Below are positions 41,955 to 51,128 of a DNA stretch of 64,000 bases, piece by piece (positions within the stretch are counted from its first letter, which is position 1; every line of letters starts with the position of its first letter). Under the pieces are notes generated by a model that worked only from the letters and a program-made list of their open reading frames with translations, ran no database searches and was not told the origin of the DNA. The stretch comes from Spirosoma taeanense (GTDB lineage: Bacteria > Bacteroidota > Bacteroidia > Cytophagales > Spirosomataceae). The DNA is taken from contig NZ_CP053435.1 of NCBI RefSeq assembly GCF_013127955.1, positions 2,604,001 through 2,668,000 of the forward strand. Reading direction: 5' to 3'. The translations under genes and the position numbers were made by a program.

Positions 41955-43252
41955 AGCTTTCGCTACGGTCCCGTTACCTGATCTATATCATTGTTGTCCA
42001 TCTGGCGCTAGTCGGACTGACCTGGCTGGTGCTTCAAAAAGACAAGCTCTGGTTTATCGCTTCGGAGTTGCTGATTCTCACTTCCGCATACATAGCCATT
42101 CGCATTTACAAGGCCTTCCGGCAGCCCTCGGAATTTATCGCGTCGGGTGTAGAAGCCATCAAGGACAAAGACTTTACCGTGAAGTTCGTGCCGACGGGCA
42201 ACGACGAAGTTGACGGTCTGATTCACGTCTATAACCTGATGATTGACCAGCTTCGCCAGGAACGTACGCGGCAGGCGGAACAGCGGTTTTTTCTCGATAA
42301 GCTAATCGAGGCTGCCCCCATTGCCATTCTAATTTTCGATTACGACGAACGCATTGCCGAAGCGAACCCGAAAGCCGCTGAACTGCTTGGGCAATCGGCC
42401 GATGCGTTGCGGAGCCGAACCATCGGCCAGTTAAATCATCCCGTGCTCAATCAGCTGGCGGGCGCGCCGGTCGGACTGACGCATACCGTAAAGCCGAATG
42501 GGGTTGAAACCTACCGAATCCTGCGGGGACAGTTCATGGACCGGGGTTTTCAGCGTCAGTTCATGCTGATCGAGGAGTTGACCGCCGAGATCATTGAAAC
42601 CGAGAAGAAAGCCTACGGCAAAGTCATTCGGATGATGGCCCATGAGGTTAACAATTCCATTGGCGCCGTCAGCTCAATCCTGACCGTAACCGAGTCGGAG
42701 CTGGAAAACGCTGATCTGAAACGGGCCGTGCGCGTCGCCATTGAGCGTAATGACCGGCTGAATCGGTTCATGCGCCGGTTTGCCGACGTTGTGCGTTTGC
42801 CCGCCCCTATGCTCGTTGCTACCGACGTTACTGAACTGGCCCGCAACGTGCACCAGCTGATGGAGCCGCAGGCCAGCGCCCGCGGTGTTTCGCTAACGCT
42901 GCAAGTGCCGGATAGTCCGGTGATACAACCCGTGGATGTTGGCCAGATGGAGCAGGTCCTGGTGAATGTGGTGAAGAACGCTATTGAAGCCTGTGGACAT
43001 GGGCAGACCGTGGTGATTCGGGTATCGGCGCAGCAGTTGATCGTGCGGAATGATGGAACGCCCATCCCTGATTCGGTGGCTGCTAATCTGTTTAACCCGT
43101 TTTTCAGCACCAAGCCCGACGGCCAGGGTATTGGGCTGACGCTCACCCGCGAAATTCTGCTGAATCATGGCTTTACGTTCTCACTCCTGACGGAAGCTGA
43201 TGGCTGGACAGCCTTCACCATCCGGTGGAATGGCGTGCAGTCCTTTGCCTGA
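41951..43252 (+). CDS. Sensor histidine kinase
   Basis: A 433-residue membrane kinase. Two N-terminal helices (IYIIVVHLALVGLTWLVLQ and LWFIASELLILTSAYIAIRI) with almost no periplasmic loop are followed by a HAMP-like segment and a PAS domain (FFLDKLIEAAPIAILIFDYD). The phospho-acceptor His lies in RMMAHEVNNSIGAVSS. The catalytic ATPase domain has the N box VVKNAIEACG and G box GQGIGLTLTREI. It overlaps the regulator gene by 4 nt, so the two form a two-component pair. The tiny external loop suggests it senses within the membrane or cytoplasm. A strong hairpin follows, ending the operon. Confidence 0.93.
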   Translation: MKLSLRSRYLIYIIVVHLALVGLTWLVLQKDKLWFIASELLILTSAYIAIRIYKAFRQPSEFIASGVEAIKDKDFTVKFVPTGNDEVDGLIHVYNLMIDQLRQERTRQAEQRFFLDKLIEAAPIAILIFDYDERIAEANPKAAELLGQSADALRSRTIGQLNHPVLNQLAGAPVGLTHTVKPNGVETYRILRGQFMDRGFQRQFMLIEELTAEIIETEKKAYGKVIRMMAHEVNNSIGAVSSILTVTESELENADLKRAVRVAIERNDRLNRFMRRFADVVRLPAPMLVATDVTELARNVHQLMEPQASARGVSLTLQVPDSPVIQPVDVGQMEQVLVNVVKNAIEACGHGQTVVIRVSAQQLIVRNDGTPIPDSVAANLFNPFFSTKPDGQGIGLTLTREILLNHGFTFSLLTEADGWTAFTIRWNGVQSFA

Positions 43253-43277
43253 TTGGCTCATAGCCTAGTGGTTACCC

Positions 43278-43322
43278 GCAAACAAAAAGGCCTGAACGTC
43301 GTGTTCAGGCCTTTTTGTTTGC
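43278..43322. terminator. 20-bp perfect hairpin with A and T tracts, two-way terminator
   Basis: Arms 43278-43297 and 43303-43322 are perfect complements with a 5-nt loop (GTCGT). The CTTTTTGTTT tract inside the arm works for both directions. It separates the convergent kinase and RND pump genes. Confidence 0.9.
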
Positions 43323-43352
43323 GGACTAGTCTGGTCAGTGTAATCGCACCGG

Positions 43353-46300
43353 CTAAATAACTTCCATTTCCTCCGGCTTTTCCGTATCGCCCGTTTCGCG
43401 CCCGTCGGGTTGGGGCAGGGGCCGTTTTTCTTTAACGCCTTCTTCCGGTTGAACGTCTTTCCGACGGCTCAGATATGTATAGATCACCGGCACTACGTAA
43501 AGCGTCAGGATGAGTGAGAAGAGCAACCCGCCCACAATAACAATCCCCAGAGGAATCCGGCTTTTTGAAGCGGAACCTAAGGCGAGCGCCAGCGGCAGGG
43601 CGCCAAACGCGGCTACGAGCGTCGTCATCAGAATCGGACGAAGGCGCAGAGCGGCCGACTCGGCAGCGGCTTCAAATTTGTTTTTGCCGGTTAACCGCTG
43701 TTCATTGGCAAACTCCACGATCAGAATCCCGTTCTTGGTTACCAGACCAACGAGCATGATGATACCAATCTGGCTGAAGATATTGAGCGTCTGGTTGAAC
43801 ATCCAGAGCGAGAACACGGCCCCGGCCAGCGCCAGCGGTACCGTAATCATGATAATGAAGGGGTCAACAAACGAATCGAACTGCGCAGCCAGAATCAGGT
43901 ACACCAGAATCAGGGCCAGCCCAAAGGCAAACAGCGTATTACCCGAGCTTTCTGCGTAATCGCGCGACGGACCGGAGAGGGCCGTCTGGAAGGAGTCGTC
44001 CAGCGTTCGGGCGGCAATCGCCTGCATGGCGGCTACCCCGTCACCTACGGTTTTGCCCGGAGCCAGACCGGCCGATACGGTCGCTGATTTGAACCGGTTG
44101 TAGTGGTAAACCTGCGGGGGGCTGCTCACCTCCTGGAATTTCACCAGGTTGTCCAGCTGAATCAGCGTACCCTGATTGGTACGGACGTAGAACGAGGCCA
44201 GATCGACGGGTTCGTCGCGGTCGCCCCGGGCTACCTGACCAATCACCTGATACTGTTTTCCATTCATCAGGAAATAAGCCAGCCGCCGGTTACTGAGAGC
44301 CAGCTGTAGCGTTTGCGCTACGTCCTGTACCGATACGCCCAGGTTGGTCGCTTTTTCGCGGTCAATGCTGATGTTGAGTTCAGGCTTGTTGAATTTAAGG
44401 TCAACATCGGAGTTCTGAAAGGTAGGGTCTTTCTGCACCTCTTCCAGGAAAGTTGGTAGTTTTTCCCGCAGCTTTTCAAAGTTCAGGTTCTGAATGACGA
44501 ACTGCACGGGCAGACCACCGCCCCGGCCGACCTGAATGGTCTGGTCCTGGGTGGCGAACATGCGGGCCTCGCTGAACCGCTTCAGGTTTTTGGTCAGATA
44601 ATCGACAATGTCCTGCTGCGACCGCTCGCGTTCGCTGGGGTCGGTCATGTTGACCATAACGAACGAAGAGTTGACGGCTCCTGCTCCCGAAAAGCCGGGG
44701 GCAACGACGCTAAACGCCAGTTTAGTCTCAGGAATCGAGTCAAGGACAAACTGCATAACCCTGTCGGTCGTAGTCGCCTGCGATTCGTAGCTGGTTCCTT
44801 CGGGCGACGTAATCGCGATCCGGGTCCGGCTGCGGTCTTCGAGCGGGGCAAGCTCAGACTTGAGCAGGGAACCTAAACCGAAAATCAACAGCAAACACGC
44901 GCCGATCATGACAAAGGCCCAGCCCCGTTTGCGCAAGAACGACTCCAGCGAACTGCGATACGATTGATCGAGCCATTCGAAAAAAGGTTCGGTTTTTCGG
45001 TAAAACCAGGACCGGCCGTGGTTTTTGCTGGTTAGTTTTACGCTCAATACCGGCGTCAGGGTCAGCGATACAAACGCCGAAATCAGAACGGCTCCTGCAA
45101 CAACGACGCCGAACTCCCGGAAAAGCCGACCCACAAACCCCTGCAGAAAGATAACCGGCAGAAACACAATCGCCAGGGTAATACTTGTGGCAATAACGGC
45201 GAAGAAAATCTCATTGGAGCCTTCCTTCGCAGCTTGTTTAGTATCCATGCCCTGCTCAATCTTCTTGAAGATGTTCTCTGTCACGACGATACCATCGTCC
45301 ACAACCAGACCCGTAGCCAGCACGATCCCCAGCAGCGTCAGGACGTTGATACTAAAGTCGGCTACGTACATAATAAAGAACGCACCAATGAGCGACACCG
45401 GAATGTCAATCAGCGGCCGGAAGGCGATCAGCCAGTCGCGGAAGAAGAAGTAAATCACCAGTACGACCAGTACGAATGAAATCAACAGCGTTTCGCCGAC
45501 TTCCTCAATAGCCCGACGAATGAACGTAGACCGGTCAATCCCGATACTTACCCGAATATCGTCCGGCAGGTCTCTTTTTAAAGCGTCGAAACGTCGGTAG
45601 AACTCGTCGGCAATGCTCACGTAGTTGGCCCCCGGTTGCGGGATCAGGGCCAGAACAACACCCACCACGCCATTCTGCTTCGAGATCGTTTCTTCGTTTT
45701 CAGCGCCCAGCGTGGCCGTTCCCACATCCTTAAAGCGAACGATCTGGTTTGCCGTCTGCCGAAGGATCAGGTTGTTGAAATCATCTTCCGTTGTAAGCCG
45801 ACCAACGGCCTTAACGGTCAGTTCGGTATTGTTGCCATACACTTTACCGCCCGGCAGTTCTACGTTCTGCGAGGTCAGCGCATTCTGAATATCCTGTGTG
45901 GTCAGGCGGTAAGCCGACAGCTTGATTGGATCAATCCAGAGCCGCATGGCCTGACGTTTGAGACCATACACGTTGGCCTGGCTAACGCCCGGAATGGTCT
46001 GGAGCCGCTCCTGCAGCACGTTTTCGGCGTAGTCCGACAACTGAGTCGGATTCCGCGTCGTACTCTGAACGGTCATAAAAATAATTGGATCGGAGTTGGC
46101 GTCGGCCTTCGTCACCACGGGCGGAGCGTCAATGTCCTGCGGAAGCTGACGCTGCGCCTGAGCGACCTTATCGCGCACGTCGTTGGCAGCCTGTTCCAGG
46201 TCGGCGTCGAGGTTAAACTCTACGGTAATGGTGCTGGCACCCAGGGCGCTATTGGAGGAGATCGTCCGAATACCCTCGATGCTGTTCAGCGATTTTTCGA

Positions 46301-46499
46301 TGGGCTCCGTAATCTGCGACTCAATGATGTCCGGGTTAGCGCCGGTATAGTTCGTCCGCACGGATATAACCGGCGGGTCAATGGCCGGATACTCACGAAC
46401 GCCCAGGAACGTAAAGCCAATGATACCGAACAGCACGATAACGATGGACATCACCATCGCAAAAACGGGTCGGTTAAGACTTAATTCGGGGAGACTCAT
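43353..46499 (-). CDS. RND multidrug efflux permease (AcrB/MexB/MdtB type)
   Basis: The 1048-residue proton-driven pump has the duplicated RND layout: helix 1 (NRPVFAMVMSIVIVLFGIIG), a large porter domain, helices 2-6, then the second half. The proton-relay aspartates are in TGLVVDDGIVVTENIFKKI in helix 4, and the conserved GxxxxN-type Lys/Asn features appear in MLVGLVTKNGILIVEFANE. The opening FTFLGVREYPAIDPPVISV is typical of heavy-duty multidrug pumps of Bacteroidota. With the adaptor gene upstream it forms an export system, and the TolC partner must be encoded elsewhere. Substrates are unknown. Confidence 0.96.
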   Translation of the reverse strand: MSLPELSLNRPVFAMVMSIVIVLFGIIGFTFLGVREYPAIDPPVISVRTNYTGANPDIIESQITEPIEKSLNSIEGIRTISSNSALGASTITVEFNLDADLEQAANDVRDKVAQAQRQLPQDIDAPPVVTKADANSDPIIFMTVQSTTRNPTQLSDYAENVLQERLQTIPGVSQANVYGLKRQAMRLWIDPIKLSAYRLTTQDIQNALTSQNVELPGGKVYGNNTELTVKAVGRLTTEDDFNNLILRQTANQIVRFKDVGTATLGAENEETISKQNGVVGVVLALIPQPGANYVSIADEFYRRFDALKRDLPDDIRVSIGIDRSTFIRRAIEEVGETLLISFVLVVLVIYFFFRDWLIAFRPLIDIPVSLIGAFFIMYVADFSINVLTLLGIVLATGLVVDDGIVVTENIFKKIEQGMDTKQAAKEGSNEIFFAVIATSITLAIVFLPVIFLQGFVGRLFREFGVVVAGAVLISAFVSLTLTPVLSVKLTSKNHGRSWFYRKTEPFFEWLDQSYRSSLESFLRKRGWAFVMIGACLLLIFGLGSLLKSELAPLEDRSRTRIAITSPEGTSYESQATTTDRVMQFVLDSIPETKLAFSVVAPGFSGAGAVNSSFVMVNMTDPSERERSQQDIVDYLTKNLKRFSEARMFATQDQTIQVGRGGGLPVQFVIQNLNFEKLREKLPTFLEEVQKDPTFQNSDVDLKFNKPELNISIDREKATNLGVSVQDVAQTLQLALSNRRLAYFLMNGKQYQVIGQVARGDRDEPVDLASFYVRTNQGTLIQLDNLVKFQEVSSPPQVYHYNRFKSATVSAGLAPGKTVGDGVAAMQAIAARTLDDSFQTALSGPSRDYAESSGNTLFAFGLALILVYLILAAQFDSFVDPFIIMITVPLALAGAVFSLWMFNQTLNIFSQIGIIMLVGLVTKNGILIVEFANEQRLTGKNKFEAAAESAALRLRPILMTTLVAAFGALPLALALGSASKSRIPLGIVIVGGLLFSLILTLYVVPVIYTYLSRRKDVQPEEGVKEKRPLPQPDGRETGDTEKPEEMEVI

Positions 46500-46620
46500 A
46501 TAGTTGAGTTATAAAGATTTAAGTTTCAGAGTTAAAGAGTTGTACGGTCATAAAGTTTAAGGGTTTGAATAAATAGGCCCCAAACCCACGGATGACTTCA
46601 TGCCGCACCAACTCTACGGC

Positions 46621-47763
46621 TCAGTTCTGCGCTACCTTCGGCCCGCTGCCCGGCAGGGTTATGACCCGATTGACCTTAACCGGCACGTCGGGCTTGAGAA
46701 ACAGCAGACCGGTAGTTGCTACCGTATCGCCCGCCTGTACGCCCGATAAAACCTGAATGGTGCCCGCCGTGCGAAGCCCCGTCTTTACGTCGCGAAACTG
46801 AGCTTTGCCGTTTTTTACAACCACCACCTGGTTCGTCCGGGTCTGGGGAATGATGGCCTGCGTAGGAACTACGAGGCTTTTTTCGTTCTGGATCGTCAGC
46901 GTTACGCGGGCGAAGGTGCCGGGTCGGAACCGCAACGAAGGGTTACTGACGCGCGCCCGGATACGCAGGTTACGTGTTTCCTCTTCTACGCCTGGTTCAA
47001 TGGCGTAAACAACGCCCTGACTGGGATTGCTGGCGCCGTCAACCAGGAAAGAGATCGTGCTGCCGGTATGAACCGACTGCCCGTATTTTTCGGGGATGGA
47101 GAAGTCGAGTTTCAAGGAGGAAATCTGCTGAAGCCGGGCAATCAGCGTATTGGGCGATACAACCGCTCCTGAACTGACGTTACGCAAGCCGATAATACCT
47201 GAAAAAGGCGCCCGAATTTCGGTCCGCTGTAGATTGGCCCGAACCAGCTCAATGTCGGCCAGACTGCTGCGTAAATTGGTGGTGGCAATGTCGAATTCCT
47301 GCTGGCTGATACCGCCACGGTCCAGTAGTTGCTTATTCCGCTCTTCGGTGCGCCGGGCGTTGTCGGCCTGGGCCTGCAGTTTCTGGAGCTGCGCCCGCAG
47401 ATCGGCGTCAAACAGCTTGACCAGCAGATCGCCCTTCTGGACCGGCTGACCTTCGCGAATGTTGAGTTGGGTGATGCGGGCCGATATTTCAGGGTAAATG
47501 TCTACCTGTTCGGCGGCCAGGAGTGAGCCACTGGATACTACTTCTTCTTTCAGACTCTGGGAGACAACTACGAACCCATTTACCGCCGGGGTGGGACCCC
47601 GGCCAGCACCGCCCGGCCCGCCTTTTCCAGCCCCGCCTTTTCCACCGTCGCCACCGCCCGGTGCGCCCGATGAGGCTCCCGGAGCCGGATGTAACACTTT
47701 ATTGTACACAATTATCCCGCCAAGAACTAAGACGACGAGACCGATAGCAATCCATCTTTTCAC
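46621..47763 (-). CDS. RND efflux periplasmic adaptor protein
   Basis: A 380-residue adaptor. The N-terminal anchor (WIAIGLVVLVLGGIIVYNKV) is followed by an unusual Gly/Pro/Ala-rich spacer (residues about 30-60), the lipoyl half GSLLAAEQVDIYPEISARIT, a short helical hairpin (KLQAQADNARRTEERNKQLL), the second lipoyl half RAPFSGIIGLRNVSSGAVVS, and beta-barrel and membrane-proximal domains. It couples the RND pump to a TolC channel. It is transcribed just before the pump gene (121 nt gap) from the promoter at 47832-47861. Confidence 0.94.
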   Translation of the reverse strand: MKRWIAIGLVVLVLGGIIVYNKVLHPAPGASSGAPGGGDGGKGGAGKGGPGGAGRGPTPAVNGFVVVSQSLKEEVVSSGSLLAAEQVDIYPEISARITQLNIREGQPVQKGDLLVKLFDADLRAQLQKLQAQADNARRTEERNKQLLDRGGISQQEFDIATTNLRSSLADIELVRANLQRTEIRAPFSGIIGLRNVSSGAVVSPNTLIARLQQISSLKLDFSIPEKYGQSVHTGSTISFLVDGASNPSQGVVYAIEPGVEEETRNLRIRARVSNPSLRFRPGTFARVTLTIQNEKSLVVPTQAIIPQTRTNQVVVVKNGKAQFRDVKTGLRTAGTIQVLSGVQAGDTVATTGLLFLKPDVPVKVNRVITLPGSGPKVAQN

Positions 47764-47831
47764 AGGTAACTATTTTGCAGGAGAGAACTTAAGTAGTAAC
47801 GTTAAAAAACAAAGATTTTGTTCTTCTACTG

Positions 47832-47861
47832 CAAAGCTATGACCGTTGACGAGTATATCAA
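47832..47861 (-). promoter_or_regulatory. Complete Bacteroidota promoter (TTG-N19-TAnnTTTG) for the RND operon
   Basis: On the minus strand TTG (47861-47859), exactly 19 nt, then TAGCTTTG (47839-47832). It is the only promoter in the window where both elements fit. The leader to the ATG at 47763 is about 63 nt. The TetR-family gene next to it makes this a likely repressor target. Confidence 0.65.
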
Positions 47862-47940
47862 TCTGAATATGCCGAACGGCAGGGGATTTGGGCTGAATCG
47901 GCTAATTTGCCAGCTGAATGCCTGCTGCGAAACGCTGCTT

Positions 47941-48618
47941 CTACGGGGAGGTCGGTGTATCCAGGGCCGAAAACAGGAGATGCCGCATGAACCTCAGCAA
48001 CTTTGTGGAGTCGCCCCCCGTATTGCCCGGCTTTGATGCGAAGTCGGTCAGGGACGGCAGGTTCTGCATGAAAAACGTTTGGTAATGCGCCGTTTCGATG
48101 AGCGAACTGGCCACCGAGCGGGCATAGGGGTAATCAGGGTGGTATTCCAGAATAATGCCCGCAATGCGGCTGCATAGGTCTTTATATGGTTTAAATAACT
48201 GATGCCGGTTGTCTTCTGTAACGTGCCGGGTCAGATACGCCTTACTCGACTCGCGCACGACGATACCGTGAAGCGCCCGGATGTCAATGTCATCCGTAGC
48301 CGTTGGGGCCACATCCTTCAGTAATACCAGGCGCAGCAGCCGCTCTAGCTTCTCGTGCGGGTCCGCGAGATTATTTGTCTGAAAAACAAGCTGAAATTCC
48401 ATCCACTGCCAATACCAGGCTACCAGATAAACCAGCAGTCGGTGCTTATTTTCGAAATACCGATAAATGCTGGCTTCTTTGGTATTCAGACGCTCGGCCA
48501 GTTTTTTAAACGTAGCCTCCTCAAAGCCGACTTCGTCAAATAATAACGTCCCCTGTCGGACAATCCGTCGTCCTAAATCAGACCCTTCCGGGTCGCGTAA
48601 AAATAAGTGCGCGTTCAT
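47941..48618 (-). CDS. TetR/AcrR-family transcriptional regulator
   Basis: About 225 residues from ATG 48618 (an in-frame ATG at 48642 is the alternative). The N-terminal helix-turn-helix GRRIVRQGTLLFDEVGFEEA, then FKKLAERLNTKEASIYRYFE and NKHRLLVYLV, is diagnostic of the TetR family. The C-terminal ligand-binding half is helical and not assignable to a known ligand. It lies directly upstream of the RND efflux operon on the same strand, so it most likely represses that operon and possibly the divergent ABC operon. The export substrate would be a natural ligand; this is inference. Confidence 0.88.
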   Translation of the reverse strand: MNAHLFLRDPEGSDLGRRIVRQGTLLFDEVGFEEATFKKLAERLNTKEASIYRYFENKHRLLVYLVAWYWQWMEFQLVFQTNNLADPHEKLERLLRLVLLKDVAPTATDDIDIRALHGIVVRESSKAYLTRHVTEDNRHQLFKPYKDLCSRIAGIILEYHPDYPYARSVASSLIETAHYQTFFMQNLPSLTDFASKPGNTGGDSTKLLRFMRHLLFSALDTPTSP

Positions 48619-48709
48619 GCGCACATGCAACGAATACTCCATTTATCCAGCCGGTTGTCCTTTCGACTAAAATTCAGCTGCCAAATAACAAACTTTTATG
48701 GTTAAAAGT

Positions 48710-48717
48710 TATGTTTG
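48710..48717 (+). promoter_or_regulatory. TAnnTTTG promoter element of the second export operon
   Basis: TATGTTTG is a perfect -7 match, 43 nt before the ATG at 48761. It lies downstream of the earlier in-frame ATG at 48698, which rules that start out if the promoter is real. Confidence 0.5.
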
Positions 48718-48760
48718 TATAAATGATAGTTATACTATCAATCATAATAGCACTTGTCTT

Positions 48761-49777
48761 ATGGCAGTTATCGAAGCAATTGAGTCGCCACCGTCGCCTG
48801 TGCAACGGCTATTCCGGCTTCTGTCGAATGAAAAAAAAGATATTGGGTACATCTATCTGTACGCCATCGTAACCGGTATTATCAGTCTGTCTCTGCCGCT
48901 GGGCATTCAGGCTGTTTTTAACCTGGTGTCGGGTGGGCTGGTGTTCAGTTCTGTCTACGTGCTCATCGGACTGGTCATTGCCGGCGTTATCATAGCCGGT
49001 CTGTTGCTGATTGGCCAGATGGTTCTGGTTGAGATTTTGCAGCAGCGCATTTTCGCCAAAGCGGCTTTTGAATTTGCTTACCGCCTGCCGCGTATCCAGC
49101 CCGAAAGTTTCGGCGGTTATTACCCGCCCGAATTGATGAACCGGTTTTTTGATGTGATGACCATTCAGAAGGGTCTGCCGAAACTGCTGATCGACCTGAC
49201 AGCGGCAGCGATGCAGATTCTGTTCGGCATTATTCTGCTGTCGTTTTATCACCCCGTGTTTCTGGCGTTCGGTTTGTTTACGCTGCTGGCCGTAACGGGA
49301 ATTGTATTGATCAGTGGTCCGGCAGGATTACGGACGAGTCTGCGCGAATCGAAGGACAAATACAAGGTGGTTGCTTATCTGGAAGACATTGCCCGTGACC
49401 TGCCTGGTTACCGCTACCGAACCGCTAACGGCTCGGCCGATCAGCTTGAACTGATTGACCATATGGATGCGTTGGTGACGAATTATCTGAAGAATCGGCA
49501 GCAGCATTTTGGCGTGCTGAAACGGATATTTTACAATGGTCTGGCCTTCAAAACGCTGATCACGGCCGGCCTGCTCATTCTGGGTACTACGCTCGTGGTG
49601 GGCCGGGAGATGACGCTGGGGCAGTTTGTGGCCTCGGAGTTAGTGATTGTTCTGATTACGAGTTCGGTTGATAAGCTGCTGTCGGGTATTGATACCGTAT
49701 TCGATCTGCTGACGGCCGTTGAAAAAATCGGGAGCGTAACTGACCTGCCACTAGAAACTGAAACGGACCATGCTTAA
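48761..49777 (+). CDS. ABC transporter membrane domain without ATPase domain (HlyB/PrtD-like)
   Basis: The 338-residue protein consists of a type 1 secretion-like ABC exporter membrane domain: five to six helices near IGYIYLYAIVTGIISLSLPL, YVLIGLVIAGVIIAGLLLIG, a pair near LTAAAMQILFGIILLSFYHP, and FKTLITAGLLILGTTLVVG. It includes the exporter signature QQRIFAKAAFEFAYRLPRIQ in the coupling region. It stops right where the ATP-binding domain would start; no Walker motifs exist here or in the two following genes. It may use an ATPase encoded elsewhere or have lost active transport. The next gene overlaps by 8 nt. Confidence 0.85.
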   Translation: MAVIEAIESPPSPVQRLFRLLSNEKKDIGYIYLYAIVTGIISLSLPLGIQAVFNLVSGGLVFSSVYVLIGLVIAGVIIAGLLLIGQMVLVEILQQRIFAKAAFEFAYRLPRIQPESFGGYYPPELMNRFFDVMTIQKGLPKLLIDLTAAAMQILFGIILLSFYHPVFLAFGLFTLLAVTGIVLISGPAGLRTSLRESKDKYKVVAYLEDIARDLPGYRYRTANGSADQLELIDHMDALVTNYLKNRQQHFGVLKRIFYNGLAFKTLITAGLLILGTTLVVGREMTLGQFVASELVIVLITSSVDKLLSGIDTVFDLLTAVEKIGSVTDLPLETETDHA

Positions 49778-51128
49778 CCTGTCACGGCAACGGGTAGATG
49801 AAGCCTTGCTTAAGCACTATCCCCTCCGAACATTAAAAAATCTGCCTCAGCCTAACGGCGGACGACGGCTGGGACGCTGGATGCTGGCGCTGCTGGCGCT
49901 ATCGCTTCTCATTATGTTTCTGCCCTGGCAGCAGAACATCAATGGCGAGGGTGCTGTAACGGCATTGACGCCCCAGGACCGGCCGCAGACGGTGCAGAAT
50001 GCCATTCCGGGCCGGATAGAACGCTGGGCCATCCGGGAAGGGCAACGGGTCAGCAAAGGCGATACGCTGCTGGTGATCTCTGATATTAAAGACGATTACT
50101 TCGACCCGAATCTTCAGCAGCGACTGGACGAGCAGTTGACGGCCAAGCAGGGTAGCCGGAGCGCATCGGAAGCCAAGATTGCGGCCCTGAACAGCCAGTT
50201 GACAGCGCTGGAAAGCGGTCTGCGGGTCAAACTGGCCGCTGCCCGCAACAAGGTTCGCCAGAGTGAATTCAAGGTCGTCAGCGACAGCGCTGATCTGGTA
50301 TCCATCCGGAAAAATTACCAGATCGCCCTCGACCGGCTCGACCGCTATGAGAAAGGTTACAAAAACGGCCTGTTCTCGCTGACGGATCTGGAAGCCCGTC
50401 GACTGAAAGTACAGGAGGATGTCGCGAAGGTAGTAGCTCAGGAGAACAAACTGAACGTGTCGCGGCAGGAGCTGATCAATGCCCGGCTTGACCTCAGCAC
50501 GATCCAGGCCGATTACCAGGAAAAGGTAGCCAAGACACTTTCGGATCGAAGTTCGGCAGTCTCGTACCGCGCCGACGCCGATGGCGAAATTTCGAAGCTG
50601 CAGAATAAAATCAGCAGCGTTTCCGTCCGGCAGGGGCTATACGTAGTACGGGCTCCGCAGTCTGGCTACGTGGTGCGGGCGCTGAAAGCGGGTATTGGCG
50701 AAACCATTAAGGAGGGCGAGTCCATCGCAACGCTGCAGCCTGAGAATCCTCAACTGGCGGTGGAACTCTCGGTTCGGGCCATGGACGTACCGCTGATCCA
50801 GCGCGGGCGCGCCGTGCGCTTAGAATTTGACGGCTGGCCGGCCGTTCAGTTTTCGGGCTGGCCGCTGGTGGCGGTAGGGACGTTTGGCGGTGAGGTTGCC
50901 GTAATTGATGCTGTCAGCAATCCCAACGGTACGTACCGGCTGCTGGTTACGCCTAAAGCAACCCAGAACGATCAGCCCTGGCCGGAGCAGTTGCGCGTTG
51001 GCTCACGGGTTTATGGCTGGGTCATGCTCGACGATGTGCCGATCTGGTACGAGCTCTGGCGGCTACTGAACGGCTTCCCGCCGAGTCTGCAAAAAGAGCC
51101 GAACGAAGAGAAAGGAGCGAAAAAATGA
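49770..51128 (+). CDS. HlyD-family secretion adaptor
   Basis: A 452-residue adaptor. One N-terminal helix (WMLALLALSLLIMFLPWQQ) is followed by a lipoyl half around NAIPGRIERWAIREGQRVSK, a long coiled-coil hairpin (about residues 110-270), the second lipoyl half YVVRAPQSGYVVRALKAGIG and a C-terminal beta domain. It bridges the inner-membrane partner encoded upstream with the TolC-type protein encoded downstream. Both neighbouring genes overlap it (8 and 4 nt), so the three are translated together. What is exported is not evident; no obvious peptide or RTX-type substrate gene lies next to it. Confidence 0.9.
   Translation: MLNLSRQRVDEALLKHYPLRTLKNLPQPNGGRRLGRWMLALLALSLLIMFLPWQQNINGEGAVTALTPQDRPQTVQNAIPGRIERWAIREGQRVSKGDTLLVISDIKDDYFDPNLQQRLDEQLTAKQGSRSASEAKIAALNSQLTALESGLRVKLAAARNKVRQSEFKVVSDSADLVSIRKNYQIALDRLDRYEKGYKNGLFSLTDLEARRLKVQEDVAKVVAQENKLNVSRQELINARLDLSTIQADYQEKVAKTLSDRSSAVSYRADADGEISKLQNKISSVSVRQGLYVVRAPQSGYVVRALKAGIGETIKEGESIATLQPENPQLAVELSVRAMDVPLIQRGRAVRLEFDGWPAVQFSGWPLVAVGTFGGEVAVIDAVSNPNGTYRLLVTPKATQNDQPWPEQLRVGSRVYGWVMLDDVPIWYELWRLLNGFPPSLQKEPNEEKGAKK

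Noticed and set aside
45636..46484. Long plus-strand open frame of 282 codons
   Set aside because: It is antisense to the well-conserved RND pump gene, with no recognisable protein features; an artefact of GC-rich codon use.
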